From positions 682,001-746,000 of the forward strand of contig JAUCEF010000014.1 in assembly GCA_033558025.1 (NCBI GenBank): a stretch of 64,000 bases of DNA, in the 5' to 3' direction. The notes below the pieces were generated by a model, which saw only the letters and a program-made list of their open reading frames with translations, was not told the origin of the DNA and ran no database searches. Below, one piece after another: positions 9,843 to 20,204 of this stretch. The DNA comes from Phytophthora sp. 'mugwort'. Lineage: Eukaryota > Oomycota > Peronosporomycetes > Peronosporales > Peronosporaceae. How positions within the stretch are numbered: the first letter of the stretch is position 1; the number at the start of each line of letters is the position of its first letter. The translations under genes were made by a program, and so were the position numbers.

Positions 9843-10439
9843 ATGTTCGAGCTGTCGACGTCCAAGGACGAGTTTGTCTCCGCCTACACGAACAAGCTCG
9901 AGGTCGGCGGAGACGCCACGGACACCGACCGCAACGGCCTCACGCTGGGGCGTTGGCACACTGGACTTGCGGGCTGCTTCGGTGACTGCGTCCCCAATGG
10001 TCTCGACCTTGTAGCCGCATCGGTCTCATTCTCCATCTAACAATATTTATTATATGCTGCAGGTTTCATGGCCTTCATCTGCCCCGGAGTCTCAGTGGCG
10101 CAGATCACGGCGCGGCTGGGGCTTGTGCGCTACAAAATGGTGCTTCAGGCGTACGCGACACTCTATCTGCTGGTGCTACTAGCGCTATTGGCGGACAGCG
10201 CCGTCGTCAACGTTTGTTGCGTCGTGGCTGCAATCACCGCAGCGCTTGCAGTAACCCGACTCCGCACGAAGATGCGCGTGCTGTTCGATATCCCGGGGAA
10301 CATTGTGCTGGATGTGGCAAGCGTAGTCGTGTGTGCTCCGTGCACTATCGCTCAGATGGCCACGCATGCGCAGGCCTATCACTGTGGAACATGCTCGTTC
10401 CGAGCTCGTTCAACGCTGGAGGGTTACGTGCGTGAATGA
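9843..10439 (+). CDS. PLAC8-family Cys-rich membrane protein
   Basis: Exon 1 is 9843-9999 and exon 2 is 10063-10439, with a 63-nt GT-AG intron (acceptor ATGCTGCAG). Splicing in phase 1 rebuilds GDCVPNGFMAFICPG, the first conserved Cys segment of PLAC8 proteins. The 177-residue product has a Trp-containing entry (GRWHTGLAGCFGDC), two hydrophobic spans (about 85-125, LQAYATLYLLVLLALL and VVNVCCVVAAITAAL), and a second Cys segment (VCAPCTIAQMATH, then HCGTCSF). PLAC8 proteins are plasma-membrane proteins tied to organ size and metal handling in plants and fungi; the oomycete role is unknown. The next gene is far away, so no co-regulation can be inferred. Confidence 0.85.
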
Positions 10440-10934
10440 GGAAGATATCAGTCGAAGAGGGCGCGGTATCTCGCTTGGGAATGTATAAAGGAGGGAAATA
10501 ATAGATTTCTATGGTCCTGTCTTGATTACTACCAACCTTGATACAAAATTTTCTAGCGTTCTTTGACTACTGACGGGTTTACCCACGGCTGGGTATTTTT
10601 GTTGTTGTATTCTCTCGAATTTGACAATTCATGCCGAGCATGATCGGAGATTTTGGACAAGAATGGATTAACAAATCTTCGCTTTTGGGAAACTCGTGGA
10701 TGTACTTTTGAAGACCGGAATTGTTAGCAAGACGAAAGAGCTTCTGTGTTGCACCGCAGAGCAAGACGGAAGCATTATGAGATGTAAAATATGATTGCTG
10801 GCAGGTCTACAGTAGATTACGAAGGTGCTAAAATAACACTACCGGCTTCCTAGCGAAAGGAGGCCAGCTTGAAGCTGCCACACTCTTGCTATCTAGATAG
10901 CAGTAAACGAGCTGATGCTAACTTTCAAATTTAA
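10440..10934. other. Intergenic, nothing recognised
   Basis: AT-rich 3' flank of the PLAC8 gene. No coding frame with a family motif is seen. Confidence 0.4.
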
Positions 10935-11887
10935 ATGGGAGGTATCGGGTGTGAGTTTATCGGGCCGGCTGTATTTCTCAACAAATGCGAGTTATGGCGA
11001 ACATGGCAGGGCAAGATAACCGAACGCTTTTTCTATTTTGCAGCAGAAGGTCGCGTGGAAAAAGTGTGTATGTTACTAGTGGATACGGAGAACCTAACTC
11101 CATCGATGCCGACAGCTACAAGGGAAATTAGGAAACCACTTGACGACTCTCGGCATGACAGACAACCCGAGGTGCATCTGGTTGAAATCCAGATCCGACC
11201 GTTTGATGACTTGGGAGAGCACGAATGTGACCACCAGCAGATCATTAAGGCGCCTGAATGGTTCATTCCATGCCGTGAGACCAGCACTTTTCCGCAGGGG
11301 ACCGACTTCTGGCATAATCCACACAAAATGGCGCTTGCGTCGTTGTCGAGACATCGCTGAGAAGGAAAACCGTAGGTACTATAAGACGAAGGTTCTGCCG
11401 TGCACAAGGTACTTCTAGTAGATAGATTGCGCTGCTTAGCCGGTGGGCCAGTGGCGTACATTACACACAGTACTCAGAGTACGGAATCCCGCTACAGTGT
11501 TCACCACTGGAGCGCATGTTTCTTACGTCGTCGCTCGTGTTCACTCAAGTGACAATCTTCTCAGTGGTTCGTGTCAGGAGTATCCAGCAGACGGACATAG
11601 ATCATCGAGCAACGGTGTTAAGTGGCTATGGCGATTCTCCCATACGACACGAATTTTATTTAGACGTATACCGTCGTCACATTCCAGGAGAAATATTGGC
11701 CAACCCGAGGAGATCATCACATTCAGGTCAAATGAGCTCGGCATCGACTGCCGCGCGGGCGCCGAACCCAGGGGAGGCCATTCCGGAAACTCTAAGCTTC
11801 AAGTTTAGCGAGAAGTGTTGCCACAAAGATTTCTGGGTTTTATTCTCTGCCTTGACTCGATGCCACATCGATGATAGGGAGTCATGA
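10935..11887 (+). pseudogene. Possible ankyrin-repeat gene remnant
   Basis: The frame at 11033-11095 reads YFAAEGRVEKVCMLLVDTEN, which fits the A-A-x-x-G-x-x-x-x-V-x-x-L-L core of an ankyrin repeat. Later pieces in other frames (VHKVLLVD near 11400; IDHRATVLSGYGDSPIRHE near 11600) are similar in style. No single frame joins them and there are stops between. This is a weak call: a decayed ankyrin gene is the best guess, but chance similarity is possible. Confidence 0.3.
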
Positions 11888-12239
11888 CACATGCTACAAG
11901 ATTTAAGCAGCGAGGCTTCTAACAGCATCTCGCCAAATCTTTAGATCATTTTCATCGGTTGGGAATTCCTGTCAAGAAAACTTTCTCTCGTGCTTTCTTC
12001 ACGGTCTTGCCCAGGCCCAGGTAAAAACAACCATTACTACTATTAGTAGTACATCCGAAGCAACAGCTAAGTGCTTCAAATGAGAACTACATATTATATA
12101 TGAATTAATAGCAACCTAGAATGCGATGGATGTAATTTATTTAATAGTACAATGTTTAAGATTGCTCATGACGGAAAGGAACCACAAATCGGCATACGCA
12201 CGACAAAAACAAAATACTTTACTGAACTTGAGAACTTAT
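11888..12239. other. Intergenic, 3' flank of the bZIP gene
   Basis: AT-rich and without a supported gene. It should contain the 3' UTR of the minus-strand gene ending at 12240. Confidence 0.4.
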
Positions 12240-12878
12240 CTATAAGCAGGCAGTATATGAGTTAAGTGACCTGAATCGCTTCTTGCAATGGCGAGTAACA
12301 TCTCCACAATCATCTTTGGTGGCTGCGACTTCATCGCTAACCCCACTCCTTAAGAAGCTGCGCAAGTCCTCAATCGCACTTGCCCATGAACTAATCGCAG
12401 CTCGCAGCTGCACCTGTTCCTCCTCGGCAGCTTGTCTCTTTTCCTTCTCTTGAGTTGCAAGCGCTCTCCACAAGGGACTCTTCCGTGTTGCGTTAATATT
12501 GACATTCTGGAGTCGGTTAGTCGACCTCTCTCGAAGCTGGTCCAGCCTGCCCGATAAATCGTAGATCTCGCGCTGTAGAGTCTCCTTCTCCAGCTTCCGT
12601 TTTTTACGATACATGCTACAGCGCACAGCATCGCTTGACTTCTGTTGCTGCTGTGGTTTCTTGTACTTGCCCACGGACTGGGACGAGCCAGCATCTGAAG
12701 CCGGTAGCATCATGGGATCCGTCCAGTTCAACAGGGTCTCCATCTCCCCCATTAGACCGTCGGGGTCCACATCTTCGAGGGCCCATGTTGCAGGCTGAGT
12801 AAGTTCATCAGGAACGTGTAGAGTGCTAATGAGCTCGTCGACAATGGCCGGGTTCATGTATTCAAGGCTTGTCATCAC
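12240..12878 (-). CDS. bZIP-like transcription factor, oomycete type
   Basis: An intronless 212-residue protein starting at ATG 12878. An acidic N-terminal part (residues 1-60) precedes a Gln run and a basic region with leucine zipper at about 86-116 (RCSMYRKKRKLEKETLQREI, then LSGRLDQLRE). A segment typical of the oomycete family follows (SPLWRALATQEKEKRQAAEE), in which a Trp and an Ala/Glu/Gln-rich helix come after the zipper. The protein should bind DNA as a dimer in the nucleus. The usual basic-region signature Asn-x7-Arg is not seen: Asp or Arg falls where Asn is expected, depending on alignment. The C-terminus is short, so it may be a truncated member. Confidence 0.75.
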   Translation of the reverse strand: MMTSLEYMNPAIVDELISTLHVPDELTQPATWALEDVDPDGLMGEMETLLNWTDPMMLPASDAGSSQSVGKYKKPQQQQKSSDAVRCSMYRKKRKLEKETLQREIYDLSGRLDQLRERSTNRLQNVNINATRKSPLWRALATQEKEKRQAAEEEQVQLRAAISSWASAIEDLRSFLRSGVSDEVAATKDDCGDVTRHCKKRFRSLNSYTACL

Positions 12879-15059
12879 TTCTCAAGTGGGGAGCAAGTTG
12901 AGGAGTGACGAGTCAAAGTGATACACTAAAAATTTGGGGGATACGTAAGTACAGACGTGAGATTCGGAACCACACAGGAGTTTACGACCGTAATTAATGC
13001 TTTGAGTAGCTCCTAGGTCAGCATCACCGTGTGTTATCCCCCTCTGGTCCAGTTGCCTGTCCATGTCCGACTTTTCATCGCATGGGATCTTCTTCAACGC
13101 ACCATCGTGCTATCGTGGTGAAAAATGGTTGAGTTATACCCGAGTTATATACTGCGGTTCGAGAGGTAAACGTAGCACGCACAATCAAAGAACCCTCTGA
13201 GCAATGCACAAAGTTTTCCTGGTCCTGTATTTCATTGCTATGCAAATAGCAATTTTGGGATAGCCGCGCCAGCAAAACAGTTGGCGAATTTACCATGTCG
13301 TCATCATGACGATAGGAGATCGCAACGAACAAGCGATAGTGAACATCTGCATTTTAACAGTGTGCTATTAATACCTCGCTACAAAGAGTATAATAGCTAA
13401 CGTCGCCTAAAAAAAAAACACGAAATATTGGCGTGCATAAGCTTGCTTATGATTGACATCTGAGAATTACCACGTTCTACCGGCTGTACTGCAGACGTGC
13501 TATTCTGGCTTCGAACACCCAAAGATATGCACGTATTTGCCATTTGTTGCTCGTCTGTTGTTGGGCATCCTTCGGTAGAGCGGGACTCGTAAATAATGAT
13601 CAGCTAAGCGATATGTTGTCCTGGGATGGAACTTTTGGACTTTTCGTGTAGCTTGGGATGGGTTTCTCATTGCTTGGTGACCGAGTTGGTCAGCAGTCGT
13701 CGGAGAATGGAGCAGATATTGACAAAGTGGACGCACCCACTGATCTATGCAGCGTGCTGTATTATGCATCGTCGGTTCATATAGCACTCGTGCTGATAGC
13801 GCAGCCAAAAGCAAGGGGGCGTGTTAAGTGAATGTGGCCCAATTGCTGATCCAGGAGTACGTCTGCAAAGCTCGATCGTGGAGATAATGTGCAGCTTCTG
13901 CTGGATGATGGGGGTACGAATAACACGGTGTAGATTATCAGCTCTCTTGGTGTCGATGCTGTTCAGCCATGTCGAGTTAATCTACGCGTCCATAACCCAT
14001 AGGCCAACATGAACCTGGCAGATTCTTCCGGGTACAGAGATCCGCCAGCTCAATCTGCTTGGAAAAGCTTGTGCGTTTCTTAGATACAATCTCGACCGAA
14101 CAACAATAAATATATCCACGGATACCGCAATTTGAGTACAAGTAGTGGGGATACAAGCAGTTCGTCCTTCGTCGACCTTGTCCGCCGTAGCGATACTGCA
14201 CGTATACCTTAAAGTGCATCATGAGCTCGATGCCGTCGATCGGCAGGCCGGGCGTGCAGTACTGCAGGTATTCGTCGTATCGTTCTATCGCGGTCCATTT
14301 CGCTGCCCCCCCGTTCCTTCCGTTCTTGTTCCTGTTGCACCGCATGCTGCTGCTGTCATTGGCGGTTAGCAGTGCAAACTGACCCAGCACCTTCACGGTG
14401 TAGATCATCAACAAAGAGGAGCTCCAGAGCTCGACATGTCGGGCTCAGTTGCCCAGCGGGGAACCGAGCATCAGCTGATCCACGCGTCTACCTGAGTCCG
14501 ACGGGAACGTGGCCGACAATGTTAAGCCGATGTCGCTGTTAATGTCTACAATCGTATCACCATCGTTTTGTCGCTGCTGAAGCTCCCGTTGGCATTGAGT
14601 TCCGCGTTCAAAATCTTGGGATCGGGCTAGGCGATGCCCCACGAAAAGGTAAATATCCGCGACCTTGTAGCTTCCAGCGTGGCCACGTCCTCCAGCACCC
14701 GCGGTAAATGAGTATCTGAGTGGCCAGGGGCTGACCGAACGTGGAGTGGAGGAGATTGTTTTTGTTTAGAGTGAGTGCTGCGCCCAACTGAAAAAGGAGG
14801 GGGTGAAAGTCACATAAAACGACCACCGGAGGAGAGCGGTTGCGAGTGTGCGTAGCCACAGCAAACCCGCGCGGTATTGCAGAGGCGCGCCCACCGCCGA
14901 GCTTTCCAGCGAGTTGAGCACTGCAGCAGGCCGAACTTAGAAAAAGCAGTCGCTGCGCTCCTGCGTTTGCGAAGCAAATCCCAAGACCGCGATGCCATCA
15001 GCCCTCGGAAGGGCTAGGGTAAAGTGTGATGTGAGACATTCACTACAAAACGTAAGCTT
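12879..15059. other. Gene-poor stretch with unrecognised decayed frames
   Basis: Several minus-strand fragments (13500-13814, 13977-14414 and 14608-14998) have protein-like composition, such as LLAALSARVLYEPTMHNTAR and ERYDEYLQYCTPGLPIDG. They do not join into one frame and I do not recognise a family. They are probably remnants of mobile elements or dead genes. Confidence 0.3.
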
Positions 15060-15111
15060 AACTAAAAGTGTGACGCGGTGAGCGCAACTAAAAGTGTGAC
15101 GCGGTGGGCGC
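15060..15111. repeat. 26-bp tandem repeat, two copies
   Basis: Units 15060-15085 and 15086-15111 differ by one base. The core AAAAGTGTGACGCGGTG recurs in part (AAGTGTGA) at 15022 and within the hairpin-rich repeat near 18519. Confidence 0.8.
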
Positions 15112-15159
15112 AGCAACACGTGCCTTTTTTATTTTATGGTTAATTTATACTAATATAGG

Positions 15160-15485
15160 TATGTCACACCGGTATACCGATGATAAATGTCACATCGGTA
15201 AACTGTACGGTTCCCCCTCGCCAATTGAGTAGCTGTGCAAACTAATAATCCACAAAATTTAGTACGTTGAGTCATCAACCGACTTCGATCCCTATTGTTG
15301 GTTGTATGCTCTGTTCCAGCTCTGATAGTTAATAAGTTGCTGTACGTAATACGAATTGCTTCCACTGAAGGTATTAAATTGGCGAGTATGATCTGTAGTA
15401 ATGTCGTATCGGTACATACCAGAACTGGATGGGCCAACCGGTACACCGATGCCATATCGGTATAGACACACCGATATATACCGCG
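15160..15485. repeat. Cluster of CGGTA/TACCG palindromic motifs
   Basis: Many copies of CGGTA, TACCG and CCGATA sit at 15168-15210 and 15406-15485, for example CACCGGTATACCGATG. Similar motifs recur near 24355-24450 and 24926-24935 in the insertion inside the MULE. The arrangement suggests ends of a small repeat family, but I could not define its boundaries. Confidence 0.4.
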
Positions 15486-16036
15486 TGGGATTTATTGTAT
15501 CCATGATAATATGTCAAATGGCAAATGTGACGAAGCATTTCGTACCCATAATTGCCCAACGACGCCGTGACTATTATAAGAATTTCTCGGGGGTCGCAAA
15601 TATCTTTAGGCTTCTGAGGAAACTCCGGTGATACAAAGCCCACTAAATGACTGGACGCGGTTGCCACGAAATAGTTGGTCAGCAATGTCGGCAGCTTTTC
15701 TACTACTGCTCGCACACCAACTTGGTAGCTCAAAGACATTAGGCCGTAGATGGCGACGTCCTTGAGAGAGAATCCATCATAATACTGCACCAATGCAGCC
15801 TACTGCAGCATGTCGGAATAAATATTTTTTGTGAACGTATTCGGTCGAAAACTTCGCGAGGTCGCCCAGCAAATATGACGCTGATCCATTCGTGACAGGA
15901 CCGATCCCATTGGGGTCGATAATGATAACGTTTTGTACCGGTCGAAACAGCTTCTCATGACAATGTTAATCGTAATGTCGCTTAGTTGTGTTCTTTCGAC
16001 AGGGACGGCCTTATTAGGTAAGGGAAGCAACAGCAA
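15374..16036 (-). pseudogene. Decayed minus-strand gene, family not recognised
   Basis: Two minus-strand frames (15800-16036 and 15374-15793) abut and read on from one another in protein-like composition (SVLSRMDQRHICWATSRSF, then LVQYYDGFSLKDVAIYGLMS). A stop at 15800 separates them. The second frame then runs into the CGGTA-rich repeat. I do not recognise the family; it could be a transposon protein. Confidence 0.3.
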
Positions 16037-18153
16037 ATGTTAATAATAATCTTTGGTTACACGCTACGGATCGTTATCCCCTTTTTTTTTTCATCTAGTT
16101 TGGACGATGGCTTCGCTAGGAGAGGCACCAGCGACATTTACACAGTGCTCGTACGCTTCGTGGGTGCACTCGGCGAGCTCTTGACACTCTAGCATCAGTG
16201 TTTTCTTCCGTTTTGCAAATTCGATTGCCTAGTAGTTTACCCCATCGTTATCACCCCATATCCTGGGAGTGGTGGCGGATGAAGTAGGTGTACCAAGCCT
16301 GGTGCTGGTTGTGCTGGCATGACGGTTGGCGGAACTGGCATGGACGAAGCGGTTGCCATTGGTACCGAAAGAGGCGTCTGCATGGCCTCGAGCAGCTGAC
16401 CACAGCTTTATTGATTCCGTGGTCGACGCGAGCATCGCGTCCTTCCAAGTCCTGGGTGCTCTGGCTTCAGAAGGACGAGGAGCTATTACAGCTCCTCCTG
16501 GAGTACAAGGCAAGATGGGAAGCATCGATGCTAACGGAAGCAATGCCAGAGCAACGTGGACGGTGGTGGGTTGGCGGGGAAGTCTACCAAATGACCCTCG
16601 CTCACCAGCAATATAGCTTGGCAACTTATTGTTTTTCAATCTCCCTCGATTAGCGGCTACACACCCAAATGTCCTTGCTTAACCACCTTTTTCAAATCGC
16701 CTCGATAAACCACCGCGCTTGCCTTTGTGATAAGCCCCACCCCTTTCGACAAGTTCTAGCACTTCAGTCTGTAATCAAAACAGCACTTATATCCACCGGA
16801 GTTAAAATATTTTGTAAGCTTTAAAACGATTGTATTGCCTTACTTCGGTGAAAAGAGCGATGGAGGCTTCCAAACTACTATTAGACCTGTCTCCGCAGCA
16901 GTGTTGGATAAGCATATATATGTATATTTTGCAGTATGGATTTCTGCAGTACGTATGGCAAGCCTGTATTGCGGCCATGCTCAAGTACCTCAACACGTAT
17001 TACAGACTCGTCCAGGAACTACAGTACATATTTTACCCTGTGCTCATTTCAGAAAATGCAGCTTTGCTAACTGATGATTTGGTTTTGTTTGTAGTTGGTC
17101 GCTCATTTCTCAATTGACCGCCGGTGGTCTTAACAGCCAGAGATCTGGAGCCAACAGCATGGCTCAGCAAAACCTCATTTTCTACAGCTCCCGTCGATAC
17201 TGGGATCCTGCTCTTCTGCGACACCAAAGTGAGCGCGCGTCACAGCATCTACTGGCGCCGTACGAGCAAAGCGGCACCAAAGGTAGAAGTCGGACTACAC
17301 CAATTTGAAAAAGCAACTCGATTTCGTTGAGACGATTTCTGTCGCGAATAGAGAGGGGTCGATACAGCAGCCTAGTAGAAAGAAAAGTCACGTAGGATTG
17401 CAATACATTCTGTTGTGCTTTTCTGCCAAAACGCTCTCCATTTTAGGGTCCTAAGGAGGAGGAGGGGCCTTACGAAAGCCCTCCTAACTGACTATATGCT
17501 TATATAAAAAAAACTACCCACATCAGACAAATAGGCCATTTCATCCGTGATCAGCTGGTCGCTGTTTCGGAGGTCCGAAGACCGAGGTATTTGTGGTCAT
17601 TCGGCTCTAAATTCCTTATTCCTTAGTTAAAATCGGAGCCCATACGTACACGTTGTTTCCCCAAAATCCATTGAACGAAAAAAAGGCAAATGCACATAAT
17701 TCTGCTCCAGTGACTCGCCAATTATACCTCTAGCCATAACCACGCTTGCAAAGGACCTAACATTTGGGGTCAGATTGGCAATGAGTTGGGAAAGGCACAA
17801 TACGGAGTAGCATTAAAATAGATACTGCATGGTCGGAAATATTGCTGCAAGGGCACCGACTAATGCGCTACATATTGCACAGCATTGGCAAAGCTCCAAT
17901 ACCCCAAACAAGATTTTTACCAATAACTGCTCCGCGGTGACTTTGAATGAAACAGGCATCACAAATGCGAGGTTGATCGTATCGATATAGGAAATGACCA
18001 ACGATTTTCATTGCTTAATGCTATTTGCTCGTGATTCTCACTGTATCGGTTGAATACACGCCACAACCAATAAATTCCCAGCGCCACGTCTGTTTTTAAC
18101 AGTCCGTTTACATGGCTGATACTTTTGCGCTGTTAATTTTAAACTAGCTGAGT
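16037..18153. other. Gene-poor stretch, possible Myb/SANT-like fragment near 16.4 kb
   Basis: One plus-strand frame at 16450-16540 reads SWVLWLQKDEELLQLLLEYK, which resembles the Trp/acid pattern of Myb/SANT-like DNA-binding domains found in transposon proteins. It is short and lacks a start. The rest, including AT-rich 17.4-18.1 kb, shows no supported gene. Confidence 0.25.
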
Positions 18154-18550
18154 CCGCCCGCTTTGCGGGCGGTAGTAAAGGTTTTGGAGAGTGCCCGTTT
18201 CATTCGCTCAAGAGCTCGCTCCACCACTAACAAAGCTACCTACGCTATGCTCCGCTCCGGTAGTAGCGCCCCCGCTCCGCTCGCATAGGCTCCATACACT
18301 ACTCGCCGCGTTAGGGTACTAAGTGAGCTACCTACGCCTTTGGCTTCGGTAGGATGGGCGGGCCCTCCGGTCCCGCTATACACGAAAAGGTTAATGTCGT
18401 TCGGCGCCGCCTTCGCTTCCCTCGGCCGCAAAAAATGCAGTTTTAACCAATGGGAGGCCACCTTCGCTTCGCTCGGCGGCAGGTTTTTGACCAATGACAG
18501 GGCGAATAAACCGGACGCAAAGTGTGACGGACTGACGGACGGGAAACTTT
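18154..18550. repeat. Cluster of GC-rich short hairpins, likely one mobile-element family member
   Basis: At least five stem-loops follow one another. They are CCGCCCGC/GCGGGCGG around TTT (18154-18172), CTACC/GGTAG (18236-18263), CCTAC/GTAGG (18331-18353), GCGGG/CCCGC (18358-18376) and GCCG/CGGC (18406-18425). A further GGCCACCTTCGCTTCGCTCGG type unit lies near 18458-18480. Loops share a CTTCGCTTCGCTCGG-like sequence. The block ends in a CGGACTGACGGACGGG tail. It is far more GC-rich than its flanks and has no coding frame. It may be a non-autonomous repeat with internal hairpins; its function is unknown. Confidence 0.65.
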
Positions 18551-18959
18551 GATTGATGTTGTTAGATGGTTCAGGACGGGTATGCGTGTAATATCATCTG
18601 TTATCTGGTTGGGTCAACGGGAGATATGTGTGTGTGTGTGTGATGTTATAGTCAAACATCTCGGCAGGGAAGCGATACTGCTGAATTGTACGTATGCTCT
18701 GTAGATACCGCTTCTTACACTGCAGCAAGGCTTTGGTCGACGCAAACATCTCCGAGTCGAGTTCTGCCATGATGATTGCGTCGTTGCGGGCGACCTTCCC
18801 GACCTTAGATGTACAATGTACACTTTGGTCGACTACGAGACATGGGATGACTTGACACATCTAATGGTCTATCGGCAGGCTCCAGCGTTGCACAGGCTGC
18901 GTATATGTCATAGTGTCAGTTACGGCTTGCGCACTTGGAATCACCTAAACATCTGAATA

Positions 18960-19199
18960 AGTGGGCGGTGACCCGGATCACCTCCCATTCCAGGGACAGA
19001 TTTTGAAATTTTTATTTTTATCGCGGTGGTTGTTTGGAGGGGTACAGTACCTCCATTTCGGTTAATTGCTTCTAATGAGCATCGAGCGGCGTAGAGGTGG
19101 ACCTGACGGCTCTAGCCAGACCACATATTATGCAAAATACTCTTTTCAGTAGTTTAGTTGAGCACCGGGTGTTGGGGTAACCCCGGGTCACCGCCCACT
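18960..19199. mobile_element. 240-bp element with 17-bp perfect terminal inverted repeats (MITE-like)
   Basis: The left end AGTGGGCGGTGACCCGG (18960-18976) is the exact reverse complement of the right end CCGGGTCACCGCCCACT (19183-19199). The size and lack of coding capacity fit a miniature inverted-repeat element. No target-site duplication was evident in the flanks. The superfamily is not assigned. Confidence 0.75.
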
Positions 19200-19907
19200 G
19201 GTTCAATGCTGGGAGCTCATCGCCGTAGAACAGACCCCGCATTTGACAAGCAACTTTTCGAATCGGCACTCCAACGCGCGCACGAACTACGCCTCTTGCA
19301 CTCCAACTCGATCGCGACCACTCTTTCAAGTTTGTTCACGCGTAGTTCCGCCTCTTGTGAGTTGTAGCTCCGAACTACTCCCCCCGGCCCGTGCCTTACT
19401 CTACGTATTTTAACGTTACTAACACGATCTATCACCAACACTTTGTTTTTCCTTTCCCTCGAGAACCCCCCCCCCCCCGGATCCTTTGGTCCGGGCCCCC
19501 TAATTACAATCTGAATTATCATCGCCTTTGCCCTAGTGTCACTTACCTGTACCGATACGCATGTAGGTTGTAGCCAGTTTTCAATTGAGCTCTTCGGGCC
19601 GAAATCAGTTTGCCGAATAGTTCGACTTCTGGAGCTACCTGGGGGAGAGCGTAGAACTCTATGACAGTGGAGAGAAGTCGATAGACCATCGGTCTGTATT
19701 CTGCGGTTACATTTTTTAGGGGCTAATACAGAATTGAACAGGATCTAGGCCGTAATTTGATTTGTTTAATTTGTAATATAGGGCAACACAAAACGATAGA
19801 AAAAAAATCTGTTCATGGTCAGGTCCCTGACCATAGAGAAAGTGTATTCTGCCTTGGGGGGGTACCTTACACTGTTACAGTGTCACCGTATCTGTCTGAA
19901 TGTACAG
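19200..19907. other. Gene-poor stretch with a C-homopolymer
   Basis: No supported gene. A C12 run at about 19467-19479 is followed by CCGGGCCCCC. The palindrome GGTCAGGTCCCTGACC occurs near 19818. The Tc5-like element's target duplication begins at 19908. Confidence 0.4.
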
Positions 19908-20204
19908 TAAGGGAAATGACCAGTATGGGGCCGCCGATCATTTGGGCCGTTGATAATGTTTGGCCAATGCTGCCCCGCCCATTCGTTCTCGAAATGTAAT
20001 TGGACAATATGCATTAAGTACGAAACCTCCGAGTTTAAATCAATTTGGCGGGAACGGTTCGCGCCAAATTATTTTTGAGCCCAACCTAATGGCCTGAACT
20101 GCAGCCATTTTTTTAGGTTTGAGTGGAGACCGTGACATCTAACTCCCCCCATGTATCTCTTAGCATCTCATCTTTTATTTCTCTACCTACCCAAGAGAAG
20201 CACC

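Noticed and set aside
13500..13814. Retrotransposon fragment suggested by HSPTTADQLGH-like sequence
   Set aside because: No protease, reverse transcriptase or integrase motif is near; the family could not be named.
19217..19522. Possible LTR or gag-like fragment around the C12 run
   Set aside because: No primer-binding site, polypurine tract or reverse-transcriptase motif was found; the frame is Pro/Gly-rich only because of homopolymers.
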